Shown here in pieces: positions 13,212 through 26,441 of a stretch of DNA of 64,000 nt (position 1 is the stretch's first letter; each line of letters opens with the position of its first letter). The position numbers and the translations under genes were made by a program. The stretch comes from Anaeramoeba flamelloides (lineage: Eukaryota > Metamonada > Anaeramoebidae), in NCBI GenBank assembly GCA_027625915.1, contig JANTQA010000063.1:6281501-6345500 (forward strand), given 5' to 3'. Below the pieces are notes generated by a model that did not search any database, had not been told where the DNA came from, and saw only the letters and a list, made by a program, of their open reading frames with translations.

Positions 13212-16200
13212 ATGTGGACTGGCTTTGGAGACAACCACAAAGGGCTTTTATGTGTCCTTTCATCTTCTGATTGTAGAAAGATACATGAGCTTGATGCTAT
13301 ACCACCTGAGCCTGTGATTCAAATCGTATCCAACAAAATTGCAACGGTGTTTCTCACTAAAAACGGTTTGTTGTACTCTGTGGAATTAGGTAGCTCCTAT
13401 TCCGATGTCTTTTTAAAAAAGTTTAATACAGAAAAAGTGGAGTCTCTATCTGCTGGCAATGCTCACTTTCTTGCCAAAACCAAAATCAATAATGTTTATA
13501 GCTGGGGACAAGGTAATTTAACTGTTCAAAATCACAAAATTTTCCTGTTTTGCAAAAGCCAAAATAATAAAAAAAATCTCTTTTTTTTTGATAATGCATT
13601 TTCTTTTATCAAATAATTCAAACTCGATTTGTTAAGGTACACTCGGGCAATTAGGACAGGGCAATATGGATAATTTAACAGAACCAACACTAATACCATT
13701 TTTCAATGATAAACATGTCGAGTCTTGCTCAGCAATCTACTCAAGTTCTTTTGTGCTTTTGTCAAATAAGGAACTTTATTCTTTTGGGTAATTATTTTTT
13801 CTGCTTTTTTCTTTTTTCTTTTCATTTTAAGTGAAGAGTATTTTTTTTTTTTTTTTTTATTTTTTTTTTTATTTGCATAACAAGAACAACACTTTATTTC
13901 GAACAATGACTCCCAATTTAGGAAATAAAATCCTTTCTTAGCCAGGCTTTTCAATAATTCCAATCCAAAAGACTTGGTTTTAAACCAAACTTTTGAAGCA
14001 TTTTGATCGAGTATTGTTATTTCCCAATTCAATAAAACAAAATATTACTCAATTTCAATTAAACTAAAACCAATTTCTTCAAAATTACAAGACAAACACT
14101 AACAACCTTAACTTACCAATTTAAAATGGAAAATTTTTTTATTGAATTTAACTCCTGACCATTTAAAGAATCAAAATAAAATTGAATTTTTTTAATTTGA
14201 AAGCACAACAATCCAAATTTTTTTTGTCTCAATTGCTTCTTTTCAACAAAAAAATAAAAATACTCTCCAAAGATCGACTTCAAAACAACAAAAATGATAT
14301 TTTACAGATCCCAAAAGAGAAACCTTTCAGTCAATGAAGGGTTTTGAAAACAATTTTTATGGGATCACTTTTCCTCCTTTTGAAAAAATAAACAATGAAA
14401 AAAAAGCTTTTTACATTTATAACACTCAAATAAACAATTTCTGACTTTCATTTATTTAATTTTGTGAACAATGTCATGGGATATAAGAGTTTTGATTCAT
14501 ATTCAATGATTTTTTTGTGTATGTTGTAATGTGTCTAGAAAATAAATTCGGATTTAAGGCCTTAGTCACTTATTGTGGATTTTCACCATACCCAATGAGT
14601 TGGTTTGCCTCAAAAAATGGCTTTGTGAAATAACACTTCTTTTGGTTGAAAAATTCAAATAACAAAAAACAAATTTCTAGGATCTAAATTTAAAAAATGC
14701 AAATATAAGAAAACAAAATTCACAACACTATTCTCAATTCCAAAAAATCAAATTAAATAAAAAAATCAAATTGTTCTTGTTTTATATTTCCAGATGCTTA
14801 AATTTCTTCAATTTTAAACAAATTATTTTCTTTCTTTCAGAAATCAATTCAGTACAAAATCAATTTAATCCAATTTGTGGCTATTTTATAACCATCAATA
14901 TTTAACAAAGTAAGAATTTTGGTTACATTCTTTATATAAAATATAACTCATTTTATAACTCATTAAAAAAATGAGAAAAAAAATCATCAAGATCTCAAAA
15001 AGCACCAAAGAACGATACTTCGGAACTTATACGGTCGTATTCAAAATTATAAATCACAACAATTTCAATTGGAAATTGACTGTAGCTCTTTGGGGCTTTT
15101 TTCTTAAAAATTTCTTCTTTTTGATTGTTGATTTTTAGAGATCTTTCTTCAACAGGAGACTGTTTCGTTTTTAATTGGTATTAGTCACTGATAAAAATTG
15201 ATAATTTTTTTTTCAATTTCTGAAAAGAATATTTATTTTTCTTTTTAACGTAATGGATATACTCTTAAATGATCCTTTTTTTTTACAATTTTCCTACAAT
15301 TTTGAGAAGAAAGAAACAATTTCCACGGTAACACTTCATACACTAACGAATAATTTCAAATTAATGAAAATCCCAAATGAATTTTAAGTAGAATTGTCTT
15401 TTAAAATGAATCAAATTATTTGATTTTTAATATAAGATTAATTAAATGTGTTTTTACATTTGTGAGATATAGGTATCCAAAAAAAATAAATACCAAATAA
15501 CCATTACGGGAAAAATTTGTCAAATTGGAAAAAAATATGCCCAATCGATTTAATTGTAAAAGTTCTCGTTTTCGAATATTTTTTTACTAATTATTTCCTT
15601 TATTTTAAAAACAAAGCCTAATCTAAAAGTTGGATTGATTATTAGAATTAAAATAGAACCCCAAAACATCAAATTGATAAAACCAAAATTTAAACAGGCT
15701 CAATTTTCAAAATCTGATATATAATCTAAAATTTTGTAAAAATAACTTTTTTTCAATTTTTTGTTAATATAATTTTTCTATTCCTGTAAAATTGTCTTTA
15801 AGAGTTTAGCAATAGATATTATTCCAGTTTGAGTAAAATTTCAATTTCAGATATCTTTATTGATCAGTGAAAAATTAATAATAAAATAAAGAAAAAAAAT
15901 ACCTAAAAAAATATTCGAAAATGAGAACTTTTACGAACTATTTTACAATTAAAATCGATTTGACAATTTTTTTTTTCATTTTGACAATTTTTTCCTGAAT
16001 GATTAACATAAATTGAAAATCTTTTTCTATTTCACATTTCTGCCTTTTTAAGTCTAAAATAAGGGTCAATTTCACACTTTTTATTATTTTTTTGGATATT
16101 TAGTCAATTTAATAAAATTAAAATTTTTTTGATCCTTTTGAATTCTCTCATTTTACATTTATTCTTCGATTTTATAAAATTTTAAGGACTATCCAAATTT

Positions 16201-19200
16201 TATACTCTGGGAATATTGAAATCCAAGATAATGACTTTACCGAAAAAAATGATTTAAAAGAATGGCAATTAAAGAAAAGTCAAGAGATTGGATTTTTTTG
16301 GATTTCTAAAGAAAATGAAAACTAAATTACAAAAAAATATTTTTTAATCAAAAAAAACTTTTCAAAATTCCCGAACAAAACAAGGCAAATGTATAATTTA
16401 TTTTGTTTACCTCTTATTCCAGAGTCTTTCCCTGTTATATTTAACTTTATTCATCTTCTTAAATTAAACTCTACAATACTTTAAAATAAAGGGGAAAGGC
16501 ATGACAGAAGAAGATTTTAATTTTAGAAAAATTTAGTGAAAATCACAAATTTTGGATTTTGAAAGAATTAAAAATTAGTTCGTTATTTTTACTCAAGAAT
16601 TTGGTTTTATGGTACAAACTGTTTCAAAAAAAAAGTTATTTTTTGTTTTTTTTTTGATTCGAAATTTTTTTTTTATTTTTGAATTAATCAATAAAAGTAT
16701 TCCGAATTTTGAAAAAACTTAAATGGTTTTTTCAACTACTTAAAAAAAGATCTAATAACCTTTCAATTTCTAGTATTGTTGGCCTAAAAGAAATGAAAAC
16801 GGCATATCATCTTCCATTTCCAAATTTAAATAGCCAACTTATGTATGATACCAAAACTTTTCTAGATTGCCAAACTAGAAAAGTCTGTACCACCGATTTA
16901 AAATTGGCTGTTCGTTCGTAATTGGAAATACAAAGTTGAGTGTTTGGGATGAAATACAAATAAGTAGCAATATATTTCAAAAGTATGATCAAGAAAAAAT
17001 AGGTTTAATTAACTCAAACAACCACCTAGATGTAAAAAATCTGATCTATTAATTTCTAATTATTGGTGCTTCTATTAATAAAATTACAATAATTAACCAA
17101 ACGAACAAGGCCAATTATAAAAGAAAATAGAATGGATTTATTGATACCAAAGAAAGAATGGGCTTTTCTCAAAAAAAGAAAAGAAAAAAAATCAAAATCA
17201 AAACAAGTAGCCAAGTTGTTTTTCATCAATTTGAAACATAACTTTTTCTTTGGATATTATGTCAATATATATATACTAAACTAGATTCCAAAAATTTGGA
17301 CACAGTTTAAACAGTTGAAAGAACATCATTACTGCACTTTAAATTCAATTTGGAAAGAATTTTGATTTTACAAATTATTTCATTTTTTGTCTTTTTTGTT
17401 TTGTTTTAATTTCCATTTTGCAGTTACGTAATCTATTTCGTTATATCTGAAAATTTTTTTCGATGGTTGACAGAAGGTTAGTGTTGAGTTTGTTAAATTG
17501 GAAAATAACATACAATTGGTAGATGGTATCTTAACATTTGATTGATCAACAATTGTTGGTGAAATTTCAGCAAATTTACCAATACATTTTTGGTTCCGCT
17601 CGTTTCATTATTTTGAACACACCTGTTTTTATTTTTGATTTTTATATTTTTTTCTTTTTTTTGGATTAAAATGATTACTTATTAAAACAGTAATACTGGG
17701 TAACTTAAATGTGGTTTTATATTAGGTTTGGAAAAATACAATAAATTGGTTTTTTTTTTTGTTTATTTTTGATTTTGGGTGTGTCCAAATTTTTGGAATG
17801 GGGTTTATTATCAAAATACAAGGAATTCATTTTCCATTTACACAAGTTTCATGTGGGATTGGAAATGGTAATTTTGTATTAGAAAAAAAGAATAAAATAC
17901 CAAAAACCAAATCGATATACTTTTACTTTTAAACAACTCCATCACAAAATTAATTCGAAAAAAGAAAAAGGAGAAACAATAAACAACCTAATTTAGAAAC
18001 ATGAGAAAGAAAATAAAAGTTATAATTTTTTTAAATCATTCACAAGTGCAAAATATGGATGTTGCAAAAATTAGATTTTTTACAAATTTTTAGAGATAAA
18101 TAAAGATTTTCATGCAATTACCCACAATTTGGTAATAGGAAAAAGATAATATCTGATTATTTTAATAGACTAATAATAAATTTAATCAAAAAATCGTTTG
18201 GTGAATACCAATCTTTCAATTTTAAAAAAAAAAAAATCATTTTTAAAACAAAGTTTTGGTATTTACCAAACGATTTTATATTGAAAATCCCTTTGAGCTC
18301 AAAAATTAAACCGAGACATGTTTACTATTACCAAATTGTGTGTAATTGCATGTAACTCTTTATTTATCTCGAAAATTGTAAAAACTCAAAGTCTTTGTCA
18401 GTTTATCTTATCACAATTAAGAGTACTACACAAGTGTAAATATGGAATGTTGCAAAAAATAAAATCTGTCCAAAAAATAATTTTCTTAACTCAAAATTTT
18501 CTAAAAAAAGCTAAATTTTAAATTTTAAAAAGATCTATCTACTCAACATTCTATTTAGATTAATGAATATTTTGTTAGTTTTAAAAGTAGTATTTACTAG
18601 TCATAAAAATTTGATGTACCTTAATCCATTTTAATTAACTTGTCAATCATTATAAAAATTTATACATTTATTAAAAAAAAAAATTTTTTTTTTAAAAATT
18701 CATCTCTAAAAATTGTTTTATCAGATTAATAAAATAATATTATATCCAAAATTAATTTTTGTATTTATCCTTATTATAATTTAGTCATGGGCATAATGGA
18801 GAACTTGCCAATGGGTCAACTTCAGAAATTAATACCCCATTACCTATTCAAGAGGAAGTTACTCAACTCTTTGGGGGGATTGGACACCATTTTTTTGCTC
18901 GTTATGATAATGGAGAAATTAGATGTTGGGGAAAGAATGATAAAGTAAGTATCCTCCGAAAAATAATAAAACAAATAACTTTAATGAAAATTATAAAAAG
19001 TTGGTTTTTACAGAATATTATTAGTGATCATTTCAAAAATTGTGACTCAATTTTTTTAAGGTTTTTGGTTTTATTTTTTTTTTAATTTTTAAAATATTAG
19101 GTTTCTATATGTTTAGAATGATTTAAAAGTGAATTACAAATAAGATTTAATAATTAATTGTGATTGAAAACAAAATAATATTTTTTCTTTCAATTTATTA

Positions 19201-22200
19201 TTTCAGATGAGTCAAAGTTTTTGAAATATAAACTATTTTTCAATCAAAGGGGCCCAGTTGTAATGGTATAATACACGTGTTCAAAGGGTTTGCATAGATA
19301 TTAGAAGAAAAATTTAATTTTGGAAATTTTCAAAATTGAAATCATTTTTTCACATTTCTACACATTTTTTTTTTTTTTTTCGATTTTTTTTTTAAAAACG
19401 TCATTCATTTGCAAAAAAATTTTTATTGCAAGATCAATAGTCACTTGGTAAAAACGTGTTATTCTAATGTCACTGAAACCATGTAAAGATTGTTGAGAAA
19501 TCTATTGATTTCTATTGCAATTCAATTCGATCTTTGATCTTGATATTTGTTTAATAAATGTGAAAAATTTTCACTTCATTTTCATTTCCTTTTTCAAATA
19601 GAGACCACAAATACCAACAAACTTTGTTTGGGGGCTTAATTTCTAAAAGAAAAGTATGGAAAATGAAGTGAAAAATGTTTCATATTTATTATTCAAATAC
19701 CAGTAGAAGTTCAAAACGAACATCGTTGTTTTTCTCAATAGGGCCCTAAGAATTTGAGTTTTGAAATTTTTAAGAAAATTTATTGATTAATTAGTTTTCT
19801 TTCATACATGTATCAACATTTCTTTGAGGTGTATTATTCTCTTTATTTCTTATTTGTTCTTCAAAGGTCAATTATATAAAATAATTGATATTTGAAAAAA
19901 ACGTTGGGCCCCTTTGGCTGAAACAGAGTTTAGTTTATTTTAATACATATCATTATCCCTGAGTAACATGAATTGGCCAAAATTTCAACAAGTTTAAAAT
20001 AAAAGATTTAAAATGATATTGAAGTACTCATTTATTTATTTTATTATTTGTCTTTTAATCCAGATTTGAATGATAATAAAAAGTCAAAATAGTTCAAAGA
20101 TAAAGTAGTTATGTTGTTATTTTTTTTTTTTTTTGATATTGGAAAAAAATAATAATTATTCATTTTTGCAATTTTTTTATAAAGATTTTTATCTTTTTTT
20201 TTAATTTTTTTTAATTAGAAATTTTGATATAATAATAGTAATTCAAAACACAAAACATTAATTTATTGATAATAATCATCAAACAATGTGGTTAATTTTC
20301 TGATAAATAAAAAAATATATTTAATGAAAACTTTGAAATTTTCATTTTTTTTCAGTCAAAATTTCAATAAAAATATTGAATTCTGAGAAAAAAGAAATTC
20401 ATTTCTTTAGGACCAAAATTAAAAGTTTAATATGATATAATTTTCTCAAACTTCAATTTAAGCAATAGAAAATAATTGAATAAACAAAAAAATTGCAAAA
20501 TAATTTCATTTATTAAATATCGAAATTAAATCAATAAAAACTTTTTTAATAGATAAAATAATCAACCCTAAATTTTAAAAAAATATAAAATAACTTTTTA
20601 AATATTATTCAAAGATTATAAAAAATCTTCGAAACCAATAAAAAAATTTTTTATTTATTTTTTTTTCTGAATTTTGTTGTTTGAAAAAAGTTTTATAATA
20701 TATTTGTAAAAATTGAATTTGTCAATCTAAATTAATCTAGATATTTGAAAATAATTTTTGATCTATGGTCTCTTATTCAATAATATTGTTTATTTTATGC
20801 CTGGATTTTAAAAAGTCAAAAATTAAAAAATATTTAAAAATTAAAAAAAAAAATCAAATATTAATCTTACTCAAACTATTGGCCAAATAATTTAAAATTC
20901 AAAAAAAATATTTATTGAAAAAAACTGCCAAATTTTACGATTAAAAAATTTTTTATTATTGAAGAAGTATAAATTACACTCTAGAGTTCCTTTATGCCAA
21001 CTCAAATACCAACTTAAGGTAAATCAGCATTTTTCAATCTATTGTACCAATATTAATTATTATGAAAGTAATTTTAAACTGTCTTGGTTTTAAAATTAAA
21101 TCTTTGGAATTTATTTCTTTGAATTTGTTTTAGAAATATTAATCTAACATTTTCATAGGAAGGACAGAACCATAAAAAATGATCAATATTTTTTATTATT
21201 TCTTTATGTTCATACTTTAAACATAAAGGGTAAAATTCATTTGAACTTTTATTTATTACGTAATAATATCTCTTTAAGCAATGAATAAATGTTCTGTCTT
21301 TTTAATATTGCCGAACTTGGTGGATAACTTAAATATCTTTGATTTGTAAATAATAAATTTTGATTTTTTATTATTGTGAAATATTTTTAATGAGTGTTGT
21401 CAAGTGCAGTAGAGTGTCGTAAAGTGCCTATGTTTTTTTGAGGTTTTCTGTTTTATCTGTAAAATATATTGATTTTCGTTAGGTTTTTTTTAAGTTTTCT
21501 ATTTATTTGTGAATTGTTCTAGGTTTTTTTGAGGTTTTCTATTTTATTTCTGAAGTGTTCTAGGTTTTTTTTACTTTAGAAATAAACCAAAAATTTATTA
21601 AAATTTTCGATTTATTTCCAAAGTAAAAAAAACCTAGAACACTTCAGAAATAAAATAGAAAACCTCAAAAAAACCTAGAACAATTCACAAATAAATAGAA
21701 AACTCAAGAAAACATAACGACAGTTTTTTTGTAATTTTTCAAATAAATTGAAAATTTAACAGAGTTTTTATTTATTTCTAAAATTAAAAAAATAAATGAC
21801 GACAGTTTTCCCAAAATTCAAAAGAATAGAGAAAAATCAAAGTTTCCACTCCATTCTTTTGAATTCTGAAAAACCTAGTTACATTTCCGACTCTTAGAAT
21901 TCAATAACTCATTATATGTATATTTATATATTTCTTTTTTTTTAGTTCGATAAATCTTCTGGATTGCAAGTATTTTATTATATGTTTGTAAACTGAATTT
22001 TATTAATTCTTACAAAATTAACAAGGGAGAGATAAATTTTTTAATTTATTTTGTAATTTAAAAATTTTTTTTTATTTACCATAATTACCATATTTTCAAT
22101 TGGGAATTCTTTGTTGTAACCAAAAATTGGTTTATTTCAGTTTATTTTGCATATTTCAGTAATACATGAATTAATCCAAGAATTTAAATATTTTAAATAT

Positions 22201-23086
22201 TTTATTTAATAATTATATGTTTTCTAACTCATATATAAATCGACTTATTCTAAAAACTTTTAAATAATCTAATTTTTAGATTATTATTCAGATAATTGTT
22301 ATTAAATAATTGTTTACAGTTGTTATTGGTTTCTTTAATTGTATTCAAATTATAGATTATATGTGAATTTTTTTTCTTTTGAATCTTTTTGAAAATTGTT
22401 TTTATCTCGTATCTTCACTCTTCACTTATCACTTACATCTGAATCTTATTTTGCTTTTCTTTAATTAATGATTCCAATAGGGTCAATTAGGTGTAGGCAA
22501 TAAAAAAAATAGATATGAACCAGTGAAAAATAAATTCTTAACGAAAAAAAATCTATGTCATATCATTGTTGGGGGTGAGGTTACATTAGCAATTACCAAA
22601 AAGGGTGAATTATATACTTGTGGAATTGGAAGAAATAATGGGCAACCAAAGATGTTAACTAGTTTTAAAATAAATAAATATTTTAAAAAAATGAAAATTG
22701 TCAATGGATCAGTTGGAGACAATTTTGCAATTGTGTTGACAGATATGGGAGAATTATATGGGTTTGGTAAGAAAATGGAAGGATTTGGTCAAAAAACAGA
22801 TATTGTCAAAATACCTATTGATTTAACACCAAGAACAAAAGTTTTACAAATGGAATCTGGATTTTGTTATTCATGTTATCTTCAAATTGAAAACACATCC
22901 TTAAATGTTGTACCAAAAAGCGAAAATGATGTTAGAATAATTGAAATGAATAAATCTCGATATGAACCTATTCTGCAAATTAGTGAGGAAAGAAAGAATG
23001 GAGGTAATTTGAAATTGACAGAAGAAGAAAGAAAAAATGCTATTTTAAGATTATCTAATTTGACTAAAAAGAGTGGCAACAATTAA
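13212..23086 (+). CDS. RCC1-repeat protein, four exons
   Basis: Exons 13212-13512, 13637-13787, 18785-18944 and 22481-23086 (1,218 nt) give 405 residues ending in TAA. Introns have GTAATT/GTAATT/GTAAGT donors and TTAAG/TTTAG/AATAG acceptors. RCC1 blades are visible as WTGFGDNHKGLL, VYSWGQGTLGQLGQG, LYSFGHGHNGELANGS, IRCWGKNDKGQLGVG, LYTCGIGRNNGQ and LYGFGKKMEGFGQ, followed by a charged tail of about 90 residues. The fold is a beta-propeller used in Ran exchange factors and many unrelated adaptors. The blades are divergent and no exchange-factor-specific motif is evident, so the partner is unknown. The three introns fall at equivalent points of successive blades. The start is the first ATG (MWTGF), preceded by an AT-rich leader. 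Confidence 0.9.
16187..17245 (+). pseudogene. Decayed coding region, possibly WD40-like
   Basis: Three plus-strand stretches read as protein: one from 16187 (contains YSGNIEIQDNDF and KEWQLKKSQEIGFFW), one within 16709-16921 (contains YHLPFPNLNSQLMYDTKTF and CTTDLKLAVRS) and one from 16921 (contains GNTKLSVWDEIQ, then FLIIGASINKITIINQ). The last blocks resemble WD40 strands ending in VWD. The frame changes between stretches and stops interrupt it, so I take it as a dead gene copy within the RCC1 intron. An unrecognised spliced nested gene is the alternative. Confidence 0.4.
17275..17811 (+). repeat. TIR element family B, copy 1
   Basis: A 537-bp segment with inverted ends sharing ATTCCAAAAATTTGGACACA (left near 17285, right near 17780-17800). 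Two relatives at 45706-46246 and about 53870-54540 share the ends and internal blocks such as TTGATTGATCAACAATTGTT. It is probably a non-autonomous DNA transposon. No transposase is present. Confidence 0.75.
19230..19930. repeat. TIR element family C (GGGGCCC ends), copy 1
   Basis: A 701-bp segment bounded by inverted CAAAGGGGCCCA ends (left near 19243, right near 19904-19916). An inner hairpin has arms TTTTCACTTCATTTTC and GAAAATGAAGTGAAAA. Relatives are at 23751-24351, about 34760-35110 and 60570-60790. It has no coding capacity and is a likely non-autonomous DNA transposon. Confidence 0.75.
20955..21303 (-). mobile_element. LINE 3' end, copy 3 (best coding copy)
   Basis: On the minus strand about 75 codons are open to a natural TAA: RTFIHCLKRYYYVIN, then FYPLCLKYEHKEIIKNIDHF, then LWFCPSYENVRLIF. 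This matches copy 1 and shows the C-terminal knuckle of the element's reverse-transcriptase ORF. The 3' UTR has the near-palindrome around TATAATTTACACT and AATAATA at the end. It is truncated at its 5' end near 21303. It sits in RCC1 intron 3 in opposite orientation to the gene. Confidence 0.75.
21390..21890. repeat. Hairpin-module element, copy 1
   Basis: It starts with TGTCAAGTGCAGTAGAGTGT and contains an almost perfect palindrome at 21488-21712 with ~110-bp arms including TTCTAGGTTTTTTTGAGG. A further smaller hairpin around AAATAAATTGAAAATTT follows. A relative with the same opening and modules is at 60800-61465. No coding capacity. Confidence 0.8.
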
Positions 23087-23750
23087 GAATGCTTTATATA
23101 TCAATTCTCCATTTATAATTATTCTTTTTTTATTTTTTTTTTCTTTTTTTTCTTTCTTTTATTTTATTTTTAAATTTCACGATATCAATTCTTTGATAAA
23201 AAATGGTCATTAATATTCTTTATCATATCTCTTTTTTTTTTTTTTTATAATCTAAAATATTCAGATAATAAAAACAAAACAATAATAAATATTTTTGTAA
23301 AGTTGGTTCTAAAAATTTATGTGAAAAATGATGAAATAAGTAGTTTTTAATTGAAATGGAAAAAGAGATTGGATTATTTTCATAGCACTCAAAATAAAAC
23401 AGTAATTACTTAATAAAAATGGAAAAAAGTTAAAAAATTTGTTTAATGATGTAGGATCAACAAAGTTTTCCTTCTGGAGCAATTTTCAATTTTTTCTCAA
23501 TTTTTAAACTATTATTATAGTTTAGAATCATATGATTCTACAAGTATAATATTCGATCTGATTTCATTTTTTTCATCAAATAATCTTTTAAGTGCTAAAA
23601 ACAACAATAAAAAGAATCTTAACTCAAAATTTTAAATAATAGAAAAAAAAAATTTTTTTTTTTTTTTTTTGATTTAAATGTAATAAATTAAATTTTTTGG
23701 TTTGTCGTACATATTACTGTAATGATGATATATTTTGTTATTAAAATAGT

Positions 23751-24351
23751 AAATTCCATTTCACTCAAAGGAGTAAGTAGCCAAAAATGAAAAATTCAAC
23801 TTTTTTTCTTTAAGAATCAAATAAACTTATGATTGTTTAGAAATAAGAGAAATGAAATTCGGATAAAGAGTTGTTATATGGATAAAAAAAAAAAATGCCT
23901 GAACAAGGGATAAATTTTTGAAAAAAAATAAAATTAAAAAAAAATTTTTGGGTTCTTTCATTGGACTGTCTCTTATGAAAATTTTCAATTTCTATAGGAA
24001 ATTTGAATTGATGATAATAAGATTTTTGAATCGTGGGTGTATTAATTTTTAACAAAAATATCTAGACTAACTTTTCTGAAGTAAATTTCAAGTTGAAAAC
24101 ATTTTTTCTTTTCCAAATTGAATTTTTCGAAAAGAAAATGACGAAAAAACTAACAAAAGATAATAAATAAATAAAAATTGTCGAATTTAGAAAAAATGAA
24201 AAAAAATGCAAAAAAAATTGGCTAAATTAGAAAAAATTATTCTAAACTAAAAATTGAAAATCTAATTTTGAAAAGAATACAGAATTAAACTCATATAATG
24301 AGTTGTATTTCTTTTCAATAAAACAGGGCCCCTTTGACTTAAAAATAGTTT
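23751..24351. repeat. TIR element family C, copy 2
   Basis: The right end is GGGCCCCTTTGACTTAAAAA (24328-24347), the inverse of the family-C left end. The left end near 23751-23775 is degraded (ATTTCACTCAAAGGAG). About 600 bp long, with no coding capacity. Confidence 0.55.
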
Positions 24352-24853
24352 AATTATTGACAAAACAAATTGAGTTCTTTTTTGAGTCATTTTGGATCAA
24401 CAGAAGTGAAAGAGAAAATATTCACTAGTTTTAAATTATTTTTTCGTTTTTCAAAATGAGAATAAATATTAATTTTGAGAAAATAATTAAATACAAAATT
24501 AATCAAAAAATTCTTACCCATTAACGATATTTTAATTTGAAAAAAATTTTTCAAGTCACTTTTTTTGACAGAATTGTAAAATTAGAAAAAAACAAGAACT
24601 AAAAGTTCTAACATTGAAAAAACCTATCTATTTTCAATTTTAAACATATTTCAAGATAAATATTCCTTATTTAGTTATTGGTCAAAAAAAAAAAATTAAT
24701 AGAGACTAGTCCCCGAAAAGTGAAAACTTTCCCTAAGTTTTAATTGTGAAAAAATTCTTAGCTTTTTCACTTTTGAAAAGGGGGTAAAAAGGGTTGAAAA
24801 AAATTCATGCTTTTTAAAATTGTAATTTATAAATTAAAATATAATCTTTTGTT

Positions 24854-26060
24854 AAGGACGTAAGTACATTTTCCCATTTTGAAAAGGTTTAATTGTGTTA
24901 ACATTACTGAAAATTATTTTTTGAGTGCCAACAGATATTGAAACTTTGAAACCAAAACACCATCCACTAGTCTATTTGTGAAAAGAATCAAAGTAATTGA
25001 GAGCCGAATCTTAAATTTTTTGATTTTTTGAACATTTTTTTTGATTAAATTTTTGGACTTATTAAATTTGGTTTTGGATCTAGAGATGTGTTTATACGAA
25101 TGATTGAAATTAATCAAACAGTAAACCAAAAAAATATACCCGAAAAGGTGTGCATTTGAAACAAGATTTTCTTTTAGAAGACTAAACACGAAAGATCACC
25201 ATTCCCAATATATTTGTTGAAATCAAGAATGAAAAAAAAAAAAATGATAAAAGCCTATTTTTGAAGTTTGGTTTTCTTTATCTTCTTAATTTGTATGAAT
25301 ACAAACTATTTTTTTCCTTGAATTTCTAACCCCATTACTATTTATTATTATTTTAAAAAACCTTTTGTGACAAATTTGCTTTCAAAATTCAATTTTAAAA
25401 TATTTTTATCTAACAAATCCAAAACAAAGAATACTATTTCAAAAATTAAAATAAAGGAGTTGAATTCTTTAAATCAAAAAACAGTTACAAAAGATTCAAA
25501 TCAAAATTATTAAAAAATTCTTGACAAATTTTTATCAGATTTAGAATTTTTTTGAGTTCTCATTTTAATGGAAAATAAATAATTATAAAATCAAACGCAT
25601 TTGTCCAATAAACCCTCATTCTCAAGAAGATTTAAAAAAATCTCTGATTTTCTGAACTAAAACTAGAATTAGATGACATAAATGAAAATGAGATTTTTAA
25701 ATTCATTTTGAAAAATTCTTTAGAAATAAACAGTAATTTGTTTTTCAAAAATTTTCCAAACATAATTTTTTTCATAAAGAATTAAAAATAAAACCAAATA
25801 AAAAATAAGTAATTGTATAAAATTTTATAGATAAGATGAAGTAATAAATGATTTTTTTTTATTTTTTTTTGATCAATTTTTTCATTTTTTTGATTTCCGT
25901 TTTTTAGTTGGTATGAAAATATCTTATACTAGGATATATTCCACTCTAGTATTTATTAAAATATCAATGTATTGGGCTAAAGAAATGTTTTGAATAATTC
26001 AGTTTCACATAAATGGTGGCACTCAAAAAATGAATAATGTACTTACCCCCTTAATTATTT
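24854..26060. repeat. Possible TIR element, degraded
   Basis: GTAAGTACATT followed by ATTTTTTGAGTGCCA occurs near 24860-24930 and, inverted, near 25995-26055 (TGGCACTCAAAAAATGA then AATGTACTTAC). The ~1.2-kb interior has no convincing gene; a 91-codon minus frame at 24914-25189 is lysine- and isoleucine-rich and unidentified. It is a likely old DNA element. Confidence 0.4.
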
Positions 26061-26441
26061 TTTTTTACCCTTTTTTTGAGCTTATAAAAATTTTTATCAA
26101 GTATTTGAAATTTGAAAAAATATGAAAGAATAACAGAGATTAAAATCTTGCAGACTAACAGACTGAAAGTTCGAAAAAAGTCTTTAAAGTATTTGTATGG
26201 GTTGTTATATATCTTCACTGATTTTTTTATTCACCTTCAAGCCCTCTGTTTAAAAATTTACATTTACTTAAAATTTTAAGTTAACTAAACCAATATTATT
26301 CTTAAATGAAAAATAAATTAATATAGGCCCAAAATTCAGCAAAAATGGTTCTCAGAAAATTCTAAATTTCATTGGGAAAACTGATCAGTCAAAACATTTT
26401 TAATAACTTTGCCAACTAAATCAAAAAAATTTTCCGAGTTG

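Larger units (their letters stand above)
13788..18784 (+). other. RCC1 gene intron 2 (5.0 kb)
   Basis: The intron is flanked by exon 2 (ends ..LYSFG, phase 2) and exon 3 (starts HGHNGE). It contains a decayed coding region at 16187-17245 and a terminal-inverted-repeat element at 17275-17811. A short inverted pair around the AAATCGTTTGGT motif lies at 18186-18280. The remainder shows nothing beyond AT-rich filler. Confidence 0.8.
18945..22480 (+). other. RCC1 gene intron 3 (3.5 kb)
   Basis: The intron contains a family-C TIR element (19230-19930), a LINE 3' end (20955-21303, minus) and a hairpin-module array (21390-21890). The stretch 19931-20954 is AT-rich with nothing recognisable. No coding exon was seen inside. 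Confidence 0.8.
23087..26441. other. Intergenic region RCC1 gene / actin-related gene
   Basis: It holds a family-C repeat (23751-24351) and a possible larger inverted-end element (24854-26060). The remainder, including the ~380 bp just before the actin-related ATG, is AT-rich sequence without a recognisable promoter motif. Confidence 0.6.

Noticed and set aside
13703-14032. Minus-strand frame over RCC1 exon 2 and intron
   Set aside because: It overlaps a confirmed exon antisense and is mostly poly-Lys from T-runs.
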